From positions 66,624,496-66,688,495 of the forward strand of contig CM051457.1 of NCBI GenBank assembly GCA_028274465.1: a stretch of DNA of 64,000 nucleotides. Reading direction: 5' to 3'. Origin of the DNA: Plantago ovata (Eukaryota; Streptophyta; Magnoliopsida; Lamiales; Plantaginaceae). This document shows, one piece after another, positions 10,626 through 21,819 of this stretch. How positions within the stretch are numbered: position 1 is the stretch's first letter; every line of letters starts with the position of its first letter. Under the pieces are notes generated by a model, which had not been told where the DNA came from, did not search any database, and saw only the letters and a program-made list of their open reading frames with translations. The position numbers and the translations under genes were made by a program.

Positions 10626-13600
10626 AATATATTAGTTTAGTTCTTTATCATTTTGACATATGTATAAAAGACATAATTTTTCAAAGGTAGCCCTTTGATT
10701 GTCCTCCATATTTATTTTCTTGCACTTGTATTAGCGTCACAAAACTCACAACTCTTGGAAACTTGTTAGCAGCACATGTTTAGTTTATGCAGCAATTTGG
10801 ACGGTGTACTGTTCACAGTTTGTTAGTTCCCAATCACTGTGTACCATTACTGATTATGGAGATCTGGAAGAATTAAATTTGTAAAACCTGACCATTTATT
10901 AAGTAGTTGAATAGATGGACTAGATTTGGTATAGAAGTATGTGTTTGAGGGTAAGACAAAATCTTGTCACTTCTAGTATAATCTACTTTGTAATCGTAAT
11001 GTTTTCTCCACTTGTGTTGCAGCTGACAATGTTTCTGCTGGTTTTTATTGTGATTGCTGGAGCTTGGCTTGGTTTTTGGGTTGTGCATAAGCTTGTGCTC
11101 ACAGAGGAAGGACTTGTTCACGTAGAGGTCTCTCACTTTGTTGCTTGGGCAATTAGGATCATTGCCTCGCTGATGATCCTTCAGGTTCGATTTTGTGAAT
11201 TAATGTTGACCACTTCACCATGTTTTCATAGTAATATAAGTAATGAAATGTTTCTGTTTGTGTACTCCAGAGCTCCACAGATCCGTTATTGGGAATAAGT
11301 GCATTGCTTGGAGGAATTATTATCTCATTGGTAATGAAGAGGTCTATTAATCCAAAGACCGTTCGCCGCGTCTACAAGTGAGTTGGCATGTCACATTTTA
11401 CTAGAATCTCCTCGCCTTATATTGCTTAGTTATGGGTATGTTTTTTTTTTTTTTTTTTTTTTGAATCAGCAAAAAAGAAATTTAATAAAACCAGCAAAAA
11501 ACAGAGTACAAAACCTGTGCATCAGCAATGCACTACAATGCTACAAAACTGAAAAAACGCACTATCCCAACTCGTAAAAAGTATAAAAGCATGTCTAAAC
11601 CAAACCCCGTTATGACCGTATCACTACTCGGCCACCCCCATCTTCTAGTATGTCAAACTTCCGAGCAAGTAGCCAAGAATAAGGGGGTGACGAATCGTTA
11701 AACCGACTCTAGCCGAGACCAAACAGTGGGGAAAACTTTCGTTGCAAGTATAGTGAACTTAGCAAAGTCACGAAAGTTGATGACCACCATTGGAATACGG
11801 GACACTCACGAGAATGAATAAGGCACATGATATACCCAATAAGAATTGGAATAGAGCAAGGATCACCGAAAAACGAAACCTCACAAGAAGACCCTTATAC
11901 ACCTGCCGATAACAACAACAAAGCTGTCCGGATAAAAAGAAAAAAAACGCTACAGTAGCATCTCCTTAGGAACACTCCAGACAGCCCAACACAAAATATA
12001 ACAAAACTTCAGTTGCCATACTCCAAAAAACCGACCTACACCCACTCCCCGAACCCATAAGCTGCACCACCCATCACGGAGGTTTCCAACACCATTCAGG
12101 AAATTGCCACCAATCAGCCGCCTTCACACCTTGTTTTATAGCTCCTTTTGTTCGCAACCATCCCCAGAAAATCGCCTTAACCTTATTAGCTAATTCTTTA
12201 CAGGACTGAGACTCCCTTCTGAAAATACGACTATTCCTTTCCTTCCACAAACACCAAAGAGTGCACTGCAATAAGGTTGCCATGAAACGTTCACTAACAT
12301 TGCTGGACATCATTAGTTTACCATTGATGACATCCACAACAGACGAACAAGGATTAAAATCCACCCCCATCCAATCTGCAATCATCCTCCAAACCCGAAC
12401 AGCAACTGTACACGAGAAAAAAACATGGTCCGCCGTCTCATCTTCCTCCAAACATAATTTGCACAACGTATTAGTCTCCATATGAATGATATTTCTTTTC
12501 TTGAGATTATCAAAAGTAGGCAACCTGTTCCACGCAGGCTTCCACACAAAGCAATTCACTTTCAAAGGAGCAAGACCTTCCCACACTTTTTTCTCCCAAC
12601 ACACAGGACCCTGAACCGCCAAATCAGCTCTCGAACTAACTCGAAGCGCCAACTGTGCCTCATAACCAGTCTTGGCAGAATAAGACTTGTCAGCACTCAA
12701 ACTCCAGACCCACTTATCTCCCGTATCCCTGAAAATCAGATTAGAACCCCTGCACAAATTTGTCAGCTCCAACAGAATATCATTTTCCCATCTGGATAAA
12801 CTCCTATACCAAACCCAATTAAAACCATTACCTAATCTATCAAACACCGAACACTCCTTAACATTTTCAATAGCAAAAAGTCTAGGAAAGAGATCTTTTA
12901 AAATTACCCCTTTCCCTAACCACGGTTCCACCCAAAACTTCGTATCCAACCCCGACCCAACATTTTTACTCAAATTATTTAAAACCCAAGGACTCGAAGC
13001 AATCTTACTTACTAAATTTTTCCACCAAAGCGACCACCCCCGACGCGCCCCTTTACCTTCTTTCACCCTCAAAATACAATCCCAAATACCACCATACTTA
13101 GACTTCAAGACCCTTACCCAAAGGGAATTCGACTCAACAAGAAGACTCCACACCCACTTTCCCAACAAAGAATAATTAAAAAAAGACAAATCTTTCACCC
13201 CCAATCCACCCAACTCTTTTGAAAGACAAACCCTTTCCCAATTGATCCAAGCAATTTTACGTCCCCCCCCAACAGAACCACCCCAAAGAAAATTTCTTTG
13301 AAGTGCAATAAGGTCATGAATAATAGATGTAGGTGCAAGGAAGAACGATAAGAAATATAAGGGAATGGATCCAAGAACCGACTTTAACAAAGTTAATCGA
13401 CCACCAAAGGATAAAACTTTAGTCGCCCAACGACCCAACCTCTTCTCCACCTTCTCTACCACCACCCTCCACATTTTTGTGCCATTCTCCCTATCCCCGA
13501 TTGGTAGACCCAAATACAAAAAAGGAAGGGTTCCAACTTTACAATTCAATCTTGTCGCCCATCTAGAGATTACACCACTCTCCACCCCAACACCCACAAT

Positions 13601-15840
13601 ACAACTCTTGCTAAAATTAATTTTGAGACCCGACAACCCTTCAAACACCCGAAGAATACTCTTAAGCACCAAGATGTTTGAATCCACCGCTTCACCAAAG
13701 AAAATAGTGTCATCCGCGAATTGGAGATGCGAAACAACCACCTCTTCATTTCCAACTTTATAAGGTAGAAAACATCTCGAGCTACAAGCATTCTCCATCA
13801 AGATGCTAAGACCTTCAACCACCAAAAGGAATAGAAAAGGAGAAAGAGGGTCACCTTGTCTCAAACCTTTTTGAAGATTAAACTCTTTGCTCGGACTCCC
13901 ATTAATAAGAATTGAAGAAGAAGCCGTCGAAATGCATTCCAAAATCCAACGACTCCACCTATCTCCAAACCCCATATTCCTCATCATAGCTTCAAGGAAC
14001 GCCCAACTTACCGAGTCATAAGCCTTCTCAAAATCTATCTTAAAAGCAAACAAATTTCTCCGATTCTTCTTCGCATCACTTATCATCTCATTAGCTACTA
14101 AGACACTATCCAGGATGTTTCTAGACCCCACGAAAGCCGATTGATTAGAAGAAATCAAACCCTCCAATTTGCGACTCAATCTATTCGCCAAAAGTTTTGC
14201 CAAAATCTTATAGGCACTCCCGATTAAGGAAATCGGTCTAAAATCTTCAATGGCAACCGGGTTCGATCTTTTAGGAATGAGAGTAATAAAAGAACAATTA
14301 AGTCCTTTCGTTAATCTCCCGAAACGATGAAACTCGTTAATAAACCTCAACACATCCTCCTTGATATCATCCCAAAAAAACCTATAAAAATGAAAGGTGA
14401 ATCCATCAGGCCCCGGGCTTTTGTCCAACCCATCCACACCGCATCTCTAATCTCATCCTCACTAAACACAGTTTCCAGCTCCTCCCGATCCTCTACTGAA
14501 ATTCGATTTCTGCTTAAGTTCGCACACAGAAGCTGATCCTTACTACTTCTGCAAAAAAAATTCATAAAGTGAGTTCTAGCGCCTTCTTTTACCTTCTCAA
14601 CCTCATCGACCCAAACACCATTAATTCTCAGGCCCTCCAACAACTTCTGTCTACCTTTATACTCCACACAACGATGAAAAAATTTAGAGTTGACATCCCC
14701 TTCCTTACCCCATTTCTCCTTTGCTTGAATAAACTTGATGTTATTTTGTAATTCCAGCACCTTCCTGAGTTTCTCTTGTACATCTATATATTCATTTTGC
14801 ACCAAGCCAACATCAAAATTACGCCCAGCCTCAAAGCTCGTAGTACCCGCATCCCCAGACATGCCAGCAGACACTAGTTCAGGACCCCAGCGCTCCACAT
14901 CCTCCATTTCAGCTTCCAGCCTAGAAAGCTCCTCAGAATACTGATTAATCTTTCCAGCAATGCTTCCTACATCATCCCGTAGCCAGCCCCTAATCTTCTC
15001 TTTCAGAATTTTTAGCTTCTCCTTAAGGACAAAACCTCCCCACCCCTGAATTTTGGTCTCCCTCCACGTTTTTCTTACTAAGTTCACAAAATTGACATCA
15101 TTCTGCCAGCCACCTACGTATTTAAACGGTCGAGGGCCCCAATCGCGCTTGAGAGACCTTAACAACACCGCTGCATGGTCAGAGACCCTACAACGTAACC
15201 CAATCTGAGAAAGACCATCCCACTGTTTCACCCAAGCCTTGGAGAGAAGAAACCTATCAAGACGACTACAACACGCTCCATTTTTCCGATACCATGTAAA
15301 TCTTCTACGATGAAGCGGTAAATCCACCAAATCCAATTCTGAAATAAATCTGTTAAAAATCCTCATATCTCTATCCACTTCGTCTGCACGCACTCCTCTC
15401 CTCTCTGCTGGAAATCTGACCGCATTAAAGTCCCCCACAATACACCAATGCTCCACCGTGCTAGCTTCCACCCTACTCTGAATTTTCCTCCACAAACTCT
15501 CACGATCAGCAGAAGAGTTCGGTCCATAAACATTGGCACTAATAAACATTGGAGGGCTTAGTTATGGGTATGTATGAGTAATGGGTTCGATAGCATTTAC
15601 GCGCATGTTAATTATTTGGGATATTTATATGGACAACCTGAATTTCTTACATTAATATCTAAGGTCCAGTATTCGTTAGAAGTTAACATTGGCACCCACT
15701 GCCATTAGTCAAATTTTACACACCACCCTCCTCTACTGTTAAAAACATAATTTTTCACCCTCCAAATGCCCCTATGACATCATGACTGTCATAATTTTAA
15801 CCAACATTTCAAAAAAAAATTGAAAAAATAAATAAAAAAA

Positions 15841-15923
<83 letters not shown>

Positions 15924-18900
15924 GAATAACCCCTTTTGGCTCTGGCGATTCTCGGGCGATTCCCCTCGCCTTCATCGCCGCCACGGTCACAGTGCAGTCG
16001 TCTCCGAGGTAAGGGCCGTTTCTCCTCCCCAGGTAAGGGCGGTTACAGTGCAGTCGTCTCCGTCTTTTATGTTCGTCCGCCGCGCCGTCTTTTCAATTTC
16101 GGTTTTTGTTCGTCCGCCGCGCCGTCGATCGACTATTACGGTGGTTCTTGTTTTCAATTTCGGTTTTTGTGTCTGTTCGTCCGCCGCGCCGCCGATCGTC
16201 TTCTTGCTCTGGTTTTGGTCTCGTTCCGGTTAGGTTGATTGTGGTGGTTTGCTGTCGTATTGGGGTAGGTCACGACTGGGCTCTGTTTCTTCTTGCTCTG
16301 TTTGTTGGGGTGGTTGACTGTCGTACTGGGGTTCACGGCTGGGTCTTTCTTTTTTTTTTTTTTTGGTTTTTCGGCTGTACTTTGTTGCTGCTGGGTGTTG
16401 TCAGTTTTGCCTCTACTGTTGTTGCTTCTGCTTTGTTTCTGTGTTGGGACATGTTCTTCTTGGGATTGGAGCTACTTTCTTATTGTTGTTTCTCGTGGTG
16501 AGTGGTTTGCCTCGGTGGTGTTGGTTGTTTGGGGTTTGTCGTGACTTTTGTCACGTGGAGTTCTCTTCTTGCATGTGGCCAGCATGGCAAGTTCGAGTGG
16601 TACAAAAATCATTTGTCTGTTGCGGGGGAGTGACAGTTGTGGTGGTCGTGTTGGTGGGGCATTTGCTAAAACTTATTTCATCACTCATTTGCGAACCCAA
16701 CATTTTAAGTCGGACGAACTAAAGGCCTCCTACAAGGCTCGTATTGCTAGTGACTTGTATTTGTTTTCTGCCTTGGATCTCGCCCTCCATCAGGCCGGTA
16801 TCTGGTTGTGTAGGGAATGCCTCAGCACTCACACGTTTAGTAAGAATTGCAAGCATGCTGATGGGGGTGTTGTGCATGCGCCAAACCGTGCAGACTCTGC
16901 TATCCTTGGTATCCCGGCTCCTATTGGTGTCGAGCTTGTGGGGCCTGTTGCAGGATCGCCTGGGGGTTCGGGGGGGTCGTCCCAGGCACTTGATGGGGGC
17001 TTGGGACCCCATTGCTTTGATATTGATCTCCTTGACCGCGTCTTTTCATTGCAAACTCGTACGGTCAAGTGCATTCCTCCTAAATTGAGGCTTGGGTTTG
17101 CTAGAGTTTTTCTTAGTGCTCTGGACCTAGTCCTCGCAGGCCCAGGAGATTTGTCTGCTGGGTTCAATTTCTCATTCTGTCGCGTTTCACCCTGTCTACT
17201 TTTGTGCCAACTAGTAGAGCTCAGCGTCGTTCTGGGGAGAGGGAACGGCGCCAATTTTAGGGCATTTCTAGTGCCATTGCATGTTGGAGAGACCCCGGGG
17301 AAAGATTTGGGTTGGTTCGTGACCGCTTAGCTGCTGTTTATTCTCCTCCTCGGGGGTTTTCAGAGCCTATCACATCTGCGGAGGCTAATCTATCCCAGTG
17401 CATGCGCAAGGTGGGTGACGGACACTTTACGGCTGCTATTAAGGTCCTCACCTCTTCGGGGTTGCTCCTGATAACCCTGACACATTGGCTGAGTTGGGGT
17501 CCAAGCATCCATTTGCCTCCCCTCCGGTGGTGCCTTCTTCTTCGCTAGGGGAGGATGCTCTGTCGGTACAGAAAGACCTTGTGTTGAATAGAATTCGGAG
17601 TTTCCCTAAAGGTACCTCCTGCAGTCGTGACGGTCTCAGAGCCCAACATTTGTTGGATGTCTTGGGAGTGCTGCTACTGCGGTTTCTGATGGTCTCTTAG
17701 CTTCTATCACTGGGGTCGTTAACCTTTTTCTTTCGGGTCAGTGTCCTAGCCCGCTTGGAGAGTTTATTGCCAGCGCCCCTTTGACTCCTCTCGTTAAGCC
17801 AGGAGGGGGTATTCGACCTATTGCTGTTGGTACGATTTGGAGGAGGCTGGTCTCTAAGGTTGCCGCTTCTTCTGTCGGGAACTCGATGACTGCTTACTTG
17901 CAGGATTTTCAGTTTGGTGTTGGGGTCTCGGGTGGATGTGAGGCTGTTCTTCATTCTGTCAACAGGTTTGTGGAAGCTAGAGGGGACGAGGTTGGGCTCT
18001 CTATGCTTTTGGTGGATTTTCAGAATGCGTTTAATTTGGTTGACAGAAGTGCTCTTCTTCGGGAGACTCGGTTGCGGTGTCCGACCATTTCACCTTGGGT
18101 TGAGTTCTGTTATGTAGGCCTGCTCGGCTGTATTATGGGGACTCGGTTCTTCGGTCTTGTCAGGGGGTTCAGCAAGGGATCCTTTGGGTTCTTTATTATT
18201 CTCGCTGGTTCTGCATCCGTTGGTCCATGCTATTCATCAGTCGTGTGAGCTCTCTTCAGGCTTGGTATCTTGACGACGACACTATTATTGGTGATACTCT
18301 TATGGTTGCCAAGGCGCTCGATATTATCCGTGTTGATGGACCAACGCGTGGGTTGCATCTGAATGTCGATAAGACTGAGCTTTTTTGGCCGGTGGAGGAC
18401 CCTCGTGGAAGGGTGGCTGGCCTTTTCCCTGCTACTATCTCTGGCCGCTTCAGGGGGTCAAGCTCCTTGGGGGCTCTATTAGTGCGGATTCGGGTTTTGT
18501 CTTGATTTAGTTGCGCGCCGGGTTTTCAAGACCATCACTTTGCTGGAGTCTATCCGCAAGCTTGATGATCCCCAGTGTGAGCTTCTTCTTCTTCGCAATT
18601 GTGCGGGGGTGGTGAAGTTATCTTTTGCTTTGAGGACCTGTCCTCCTTTGGCTTGTGGTGATGCTCTCGTCCAGTTTGATCAGGCCTTGCGTACTTCCTT
18701 GGAGATGATCTTTACAGGTTCGGGGCCTGGTTTCGGGGATTGGCAGTGGCGACTTTCCACTCTTCCCATCAGACTTGGAGGTCTGGGGGTCCTGTGTGCG
18801 GAGGATGTCAGTCAGTTTGCTTTTCTTGCTTCTCGATTGCAGTCTCGCTCTTTGCAGGATAGGATTTTGTTGAAGTCCGGGGTTACTTCTTCTGGTCCTA

Positions 18901-20682
18901 CCTTTCAGTCTGCTCTTGACACTTTCACGACCTTTTGTGGTGTTGATGTTCTCTCTGTTACATCAAGCTCTCCTGCCCCCAGTTTATGAAGTTTTTGGCA
19001 AAGAGCTATTTTGGTGTCATTGATGCACATTTGACGTCACGGTATGGGTTGAGTCATCGGCAGAAGTCTCTTCTTAGTTGTGTTCGTGCTCCTCATGCGC
19101 AGGATTACTTATTCACCATTCCTATTGATGGGTTGGGACAGCGAATGAACCCTCGACAGTTCCGTGCTGTGTTGTGTTATCGCCTTGCAGTCCCTTTGTT
19201 CCCTGATGGTTCCTCTTGCTCGAGTTGTCATGTGCGACGGATGGACCAGTGGGGTGACCACGCTGTTCACTGCGAGGTGGGGGTGAAGTTCCGGTGATAC
19301 TTTGGCTGACATCTGTTCTAAGGTTGGTGTTGTTGTGCGCAAAGAGGTCCTTATGGGGTTCCTCTCTGATGCTGGACGGGACCTACGTCCGGCAGACTTG
19401 TTATTATACAATTGGTCCCAAGGTCGAGACGCTTGCTTGGATGTTACGGGTGTCTCTCCTTTTGCTGGTGGGGGTTTGGATTCTTGGGTTCCTGGAGCTT
19501 TGCAGTCTGCCGTGCCGTTCAGAAGAATAAGAGCAAGTATTCTTCTAAGTGTGCAGAGCACGGCTACTCATTCATCCCGTTTGCCTTCTCCACTTTTGGG
19601 GAGCTCGATGAGGAGGCCTTCGCTTCTTTTTCGCGCCTTGTGTGTTAGCCATTCCAATGATGTTAGTAGTGGTGTTTTCCTTTTTTCTAGACTTAGCTTT
19701 TGTATTCAGAAAGGGGTGGGAGCACAGTTTGTCTCCCGACTCCCTTCCAATTTTGATTGATTAATAAAAGTCTAGTTTATTGAAAAAAAATGAATAATAA
19801 TAATAGTAATAATAATAATAATAAAAAGCAAAATAAATGACAATTTTTGGAGCAAACTCTGCTCCGCCAGCCGTAGATAGGAGAATTTTATTTTTATTAT
19901 GAATTATATATATTATGATGTCATTGGGGGTAGTGCAATGAAGTCAGACGTTGTGCGTGTAAAGTTCCATATTGTTTTCTCCTTCGTCTCGTCTTTTCAA
20001 ACAAAGACTGCACTCTGTTGACTATCATAGAATTTGCATGTGGTTTTGCCTCAATATCATTTCCTGCACATGAACTTTGACCCCCCACCCCTCCTGCTTG
20101 CTCATGGATGTTCTTGAATTTGTGGATTTTGGAAACATTTTGTCAAAGTTATTATTAATATTATATGCATTGGTTTTCTTCAATATCTGGAACACATCAT
20201 AACTCATAAGGGGTTTATTACATTGTTACATTCTGCAGAAAGCTGCAGGAAACGGACACTATGAAACCTAAAAAATCTCCAAATCCATATGCATCGCCAG
20301 TCAATAACTCCAGATCCTTCACCGGAGGACACACCCCTATTCAAGGTTGGCATTCATATTTGCATCATTCGACTGAATTGCTAGATTTCTAAAGTTGCAT
20401 TTTTATTGACATACCTTTTTGTGTATTTCAGACTCATCGAGTAAATTGCCTCCACAGTTATCAGATACATTCTACTCTACTTACCATGCAACTCCTGATC
20501 GGAAACATTTATCCAAGGATGAATGGGATACTTTCACAAAGCAGTCCACTCGTAAAGCATTGGAAGGGCTTGTTTCTTCACCAGATTTTAACAGGTGGGC
20601 TGTTGTCCATGCTGATCGGATAACTCTAGTCCCGAAGAAAGAAAATTCAGAGAAGCGGAGGAGATGGTTCAGTTGGTTTTGA
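7262..20682 (+). CDS. PNET2: NEMP-domain nuclear-envelope membrane protein (PNET2-like)
   Basis: Ten exons join in frame: 7262-7367, 7883-8099, 8609-8766, 8909-9054, 9450-9512, 9602-9694, 11023-11184, 11271-11377, 20239-20345 and 20432-20682. Together they encode 469 residues. An N-terminal hydrophobic signal peptide is followed by a lumenal segment (GVKPGVKVKCERVMVHGLPR, VSYVQPRGRLP). About five membrane spans follow (roughly residues 163-345) and then a basic C-terminal tail ending RRRWFSWF. This is the NEMP/TMEM194 (DUF2215) architecture. Plant members, PNET2, are inner nuclear membrane proteins of the lamina that help organise chromatin. Every exon border is GT-AG except intron 4, which must use a GC donor (9055) to stay in frame. 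Intron 8 is 8.9 kb because two LINE-like elements are inserted. All ten exons are open, so the gene is probably functional. Confidence 0.9.
7684..7815. repeat. 44-bp tandem repeat, three copies, in intron 1
   Basis: Copies begin at 7684, 7728 and 7772 with CAGCTGTATTTTGCAATTCT and differ at only a few positions, which implies a recent expansion. It lies just upstream of the intron 1 acceptor (7881-7882). Confidence 0.9.
9097..9344. mobile_element. Degenerate Stowaway MITE in intron 4
   Basis: Left end CTCGCTCCATCC preceded by TA, right end GGACAGAGGGAG followed by TA. The inverted ends match the Stowaway consensus (CTCCCTCCGTCC) with a few changes. About 248 bp, the usual size for this Tc1/mariner-derived family. 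It begins about 40 bases after the unusual GC splice donor. Confidence 0.7.
9800..10620. other. Intron 6 interior, possible old insertion
   Basis: AT-rich with no credible frame. It contains a TA microsatellite (10306-10318) and a GTTT run leading into poly(T) (10577-10624). The block 9815-10415 begins with TAGTTAGGGGAGCACAATTTT and ends with a GGGGAGCGCTTGCTGCCCC palindrome and TACACTGTAGG. It has the look of an old insert, but no clear terminal repeats or target duplications are visible. Confidence 0.3.
11441..15555 (-). mobile_element. 5'-truncated L1-type LINE in intron 8
   Basis: The element is bounded by a 17-bp perfect target duplication, GCTTAGTTATGGGTATG, at 11424-11440 and 15556-15572. 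Its 3' poly(A) appears as T(22) at 11441-11462. It is antisense to the host gene. The 5' end cuts into the endonuclease domain, the usual result of incomplete reverse transcription. The intact duplication and nearly open ORF2 indicate a fairly recent insertion. Confidence 0.95.
12074..15549 (-). pseudogene. LINE ORF2: endonuclease (partial), reverse transcriptase, zf-RVT
   Basis: The minus-strand reading begins inside an APE-type endonuclease domain (WCIVGDFNAVR near the start, later CCSRLDRFLLS and SDHAAVLL). It continues through a coiled linker to the reverse transcriptase (LIPKRSNPVAIEDFRPISL, then FADDTIFFGE with the catalytic DD, and GLRQGDPLSPFLF). It ends with the Cys-rich zf-RVT region (CKLCLEEDETADHVFFSC) and a short tail. 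The frame changes once around 14430-14445: 15549-14347 and 14437-12074 are two overlapping frames of what was one protein. With the 5' truncation, the copy cannot be autonomous. An RNase H domain is not evident. Confidence 0.9.
15818..15929. repeat. (AAAT)n/(AAT)n microsatellite, left flank of the next element
   Basis: AAAT units pass into about twenty AAT units and end AATGAATAA. The same AATGAATAA and further AAT units resume at 19789, so the microsatellite was one tract before the insertion. Confidence 0.95.
16070..16200 (+). repeat. Repeats in the 5' leader of the non-LTR element
   Basis: TTCGTCCGCCGCGCCG occurs three times (about 16072, 16109 and 16177), each linked with TTTTCAATTTCGGTTTTTG. 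Such tandem leader repeats often act as internal promoter modules in non-LTR elements. That role is inference here. Confidence 0.75.
16548..19760 (+). pseudogene. RT / restriction-like endonuclease polyprotein of the non-LTR element
   Basis: The N-terminal part (from about 16575) has cysteine/histidine motifs (ITHLRTQHF; CRECLSTHTFSKNCKH) like the DNA-binding fingers of R2/R4 proteins. The RT domain covers about 17780-18420: RPIAVGTIWRRLVSK, LLVDFQNAFNLVDRSAL with the first catalytic Asp, GVQQG, and AWYLDDDTIIGDT with the catalytic DD. The thumb region follows (DPQCELLLLRNCAGVVKLS, GFGDWQWRLSTLPIRLGGLG). Around 19219-19278 a CCHC motif appears (CSSCHVRRMDQWGDHAVHC). Then comes RPADLLLYNW...DACLDVTGVSP, matching the PD-(D/E)XK-type endonuclease of early non-LTR elements. 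The reading is spread over all three frames, with about six or more frame changes, so the copy is dead. Confidence 0.75.
19791..19826. repeat. AAT microsatellite, right flank
   Basis: About ten AAT units with one AGT variant. This is the continuation of the tract at 15818-15929 split by the retrotransposon. Confidence 0.9.
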
Positions 20683-21150
20683 AGATCGTCTCTTACAAAA
20701 GGGTGATCTTCGGTGTAGATTGTTGTACGAATAGTTGTGTTTTTGACTTAGCAGTGTTTTCAGTTGTTAACCAGTTGTAGTTCAATGATTTCTAGCCTAG
20801 CTAACAAACTTAGCTGATTCAATTCAATTGGACCAAACCTGGAACAGTGATGGTTGAAATTGTGTGTAATTCTTCTTTTCAGAAAAACTGAAAAAGGTGA
20901 TTGTCATACTGTATATTTGATTTGAACACTAATACTGCAGGGAAAATTTATGCTAAATGCAGGGACAACAAATTAGCAATTTTGACTATAATGCCCTTGT
21001 TTATTATATTTTGTAAAAAATAGTTTAAATAACTAAAAACATATGAACAAAATTATATATGTCAAAGGTAGGTTTGAATAATTTATAATTTTTTATAAAT
21101 AAAACATATAAAAAATTAAAAAATGAAAAATAAAAAATAGAAAATTAAAT
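20683..21150 (+). other. 3' flank of the PNET2-like gene
   Basis: Begins directly after the stop codon. T-rich and AT-rich sequence typical of a plant 3' UTR and terminator. No other gene is seen before the MULE terminus at 21153. Confidence 0.5.
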
Positions 21151-21166
21151 TCCGGGCTTTAATAGG

Positions 21167-21295
21167 GCAGCCGAGCTCATTTCTAAATGAGCCACTAGTG
21201 GCCATTGGCTCATTTCATAATGGCCATTCGCTCATTTTCGAAACGAGCCAATGGTGGCTCATTTCGAAATGAGCCACCGGTGGCTCAATTTTACT
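21167..21295. repeat. GAGCCA palindrome cluster, left end
   Basis: Seven GAGCC(A) words or their complements occur in 130 bases, including AAATGAGCCACCGGTGGCTC at 21267-21286. The same words recur at 23885-23970 and 24765-24835. The terminal position suggests transposase-binding or hairpin-forming ends. Confidence 0.8.
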
Positions 21296-21819
21296 GTTAA
21301 AAAAACCTATATAAGTAGATGGTAGTTTAGATTTTAAAGTGTCAGTTTTCATTTGATTCTTCAGTTATATTTTCATCATAGTTAACATCTTAAATACTTC
21401 TCCACAACAACAATTGACAATTCGGTGAATTTTGAATCAGAGTCATCTTCTGCGGTATGTTGTTTACTTATGGTTGCTTTTTCTTGTAGTTAGTATATTT
21501 GTAAGGATATTTATAGTTCTTTTCTTTTTTTTCTTTTTTTCTTCAGTATGACCATCAGACTCAGTTTCAGACAATCAATCTGATCTCGATGCGGATTTGT
21601 CTTCAGAGGTAAGTTACTTTAAACTAATAATGTTATTTACTATTGGTTCAATTCGTACTCTTATAGCATATGTGAAGTACTTATATTATGCATTACTCAT
21701 TTATATTTTGCAATTTGTTAGAATAATTTATAGTTTTGTACTTTGCATGTTAATTGTGTTATATATTAATATAATATAATTATGTTCAAGCATTTAGTTG
21801 TGATATTAGTACATGAAAA

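Larger units (their letters stand above)
15930..19790 (+). mobile_element. Non-LTR retrotransposon with restriction-like endonuclease, inserted in an AAT microsatellite
   Basis: The element is bounded by AATGAATAA at 15921-15929 and again at 19789-19797, with a short poly(A) (19783-19790) at its 3' end. AAT microsatellite lies on both sides. It has a GC-rich 5' leader with internal repeats, a single coding region (N-terminal zinc-finger-like motifs, RT, CCHC, endonuclease motif) and a short 3' UTR. The order RT then CCHC then RPAD...D is that of R2/R4-type elements, not of L1. Elements of that group are known for site-specific insertion, and Dong of silkworm targets TAA repeats. The protein resembles a widespread plant 'reverse transcriptase' family with the sequence WYLDDDTIIGDT. 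Confidence 0.8.

Noticed and set aside
16154-17254. Minus-strand ORFs opposite the non-LTR element (Arg/Pro-rich)
   Set aside because: Shadows of the GC-rich plus-strand coding and leader sequence; the plus strand carries recognisable RT and endonuclease motifs.
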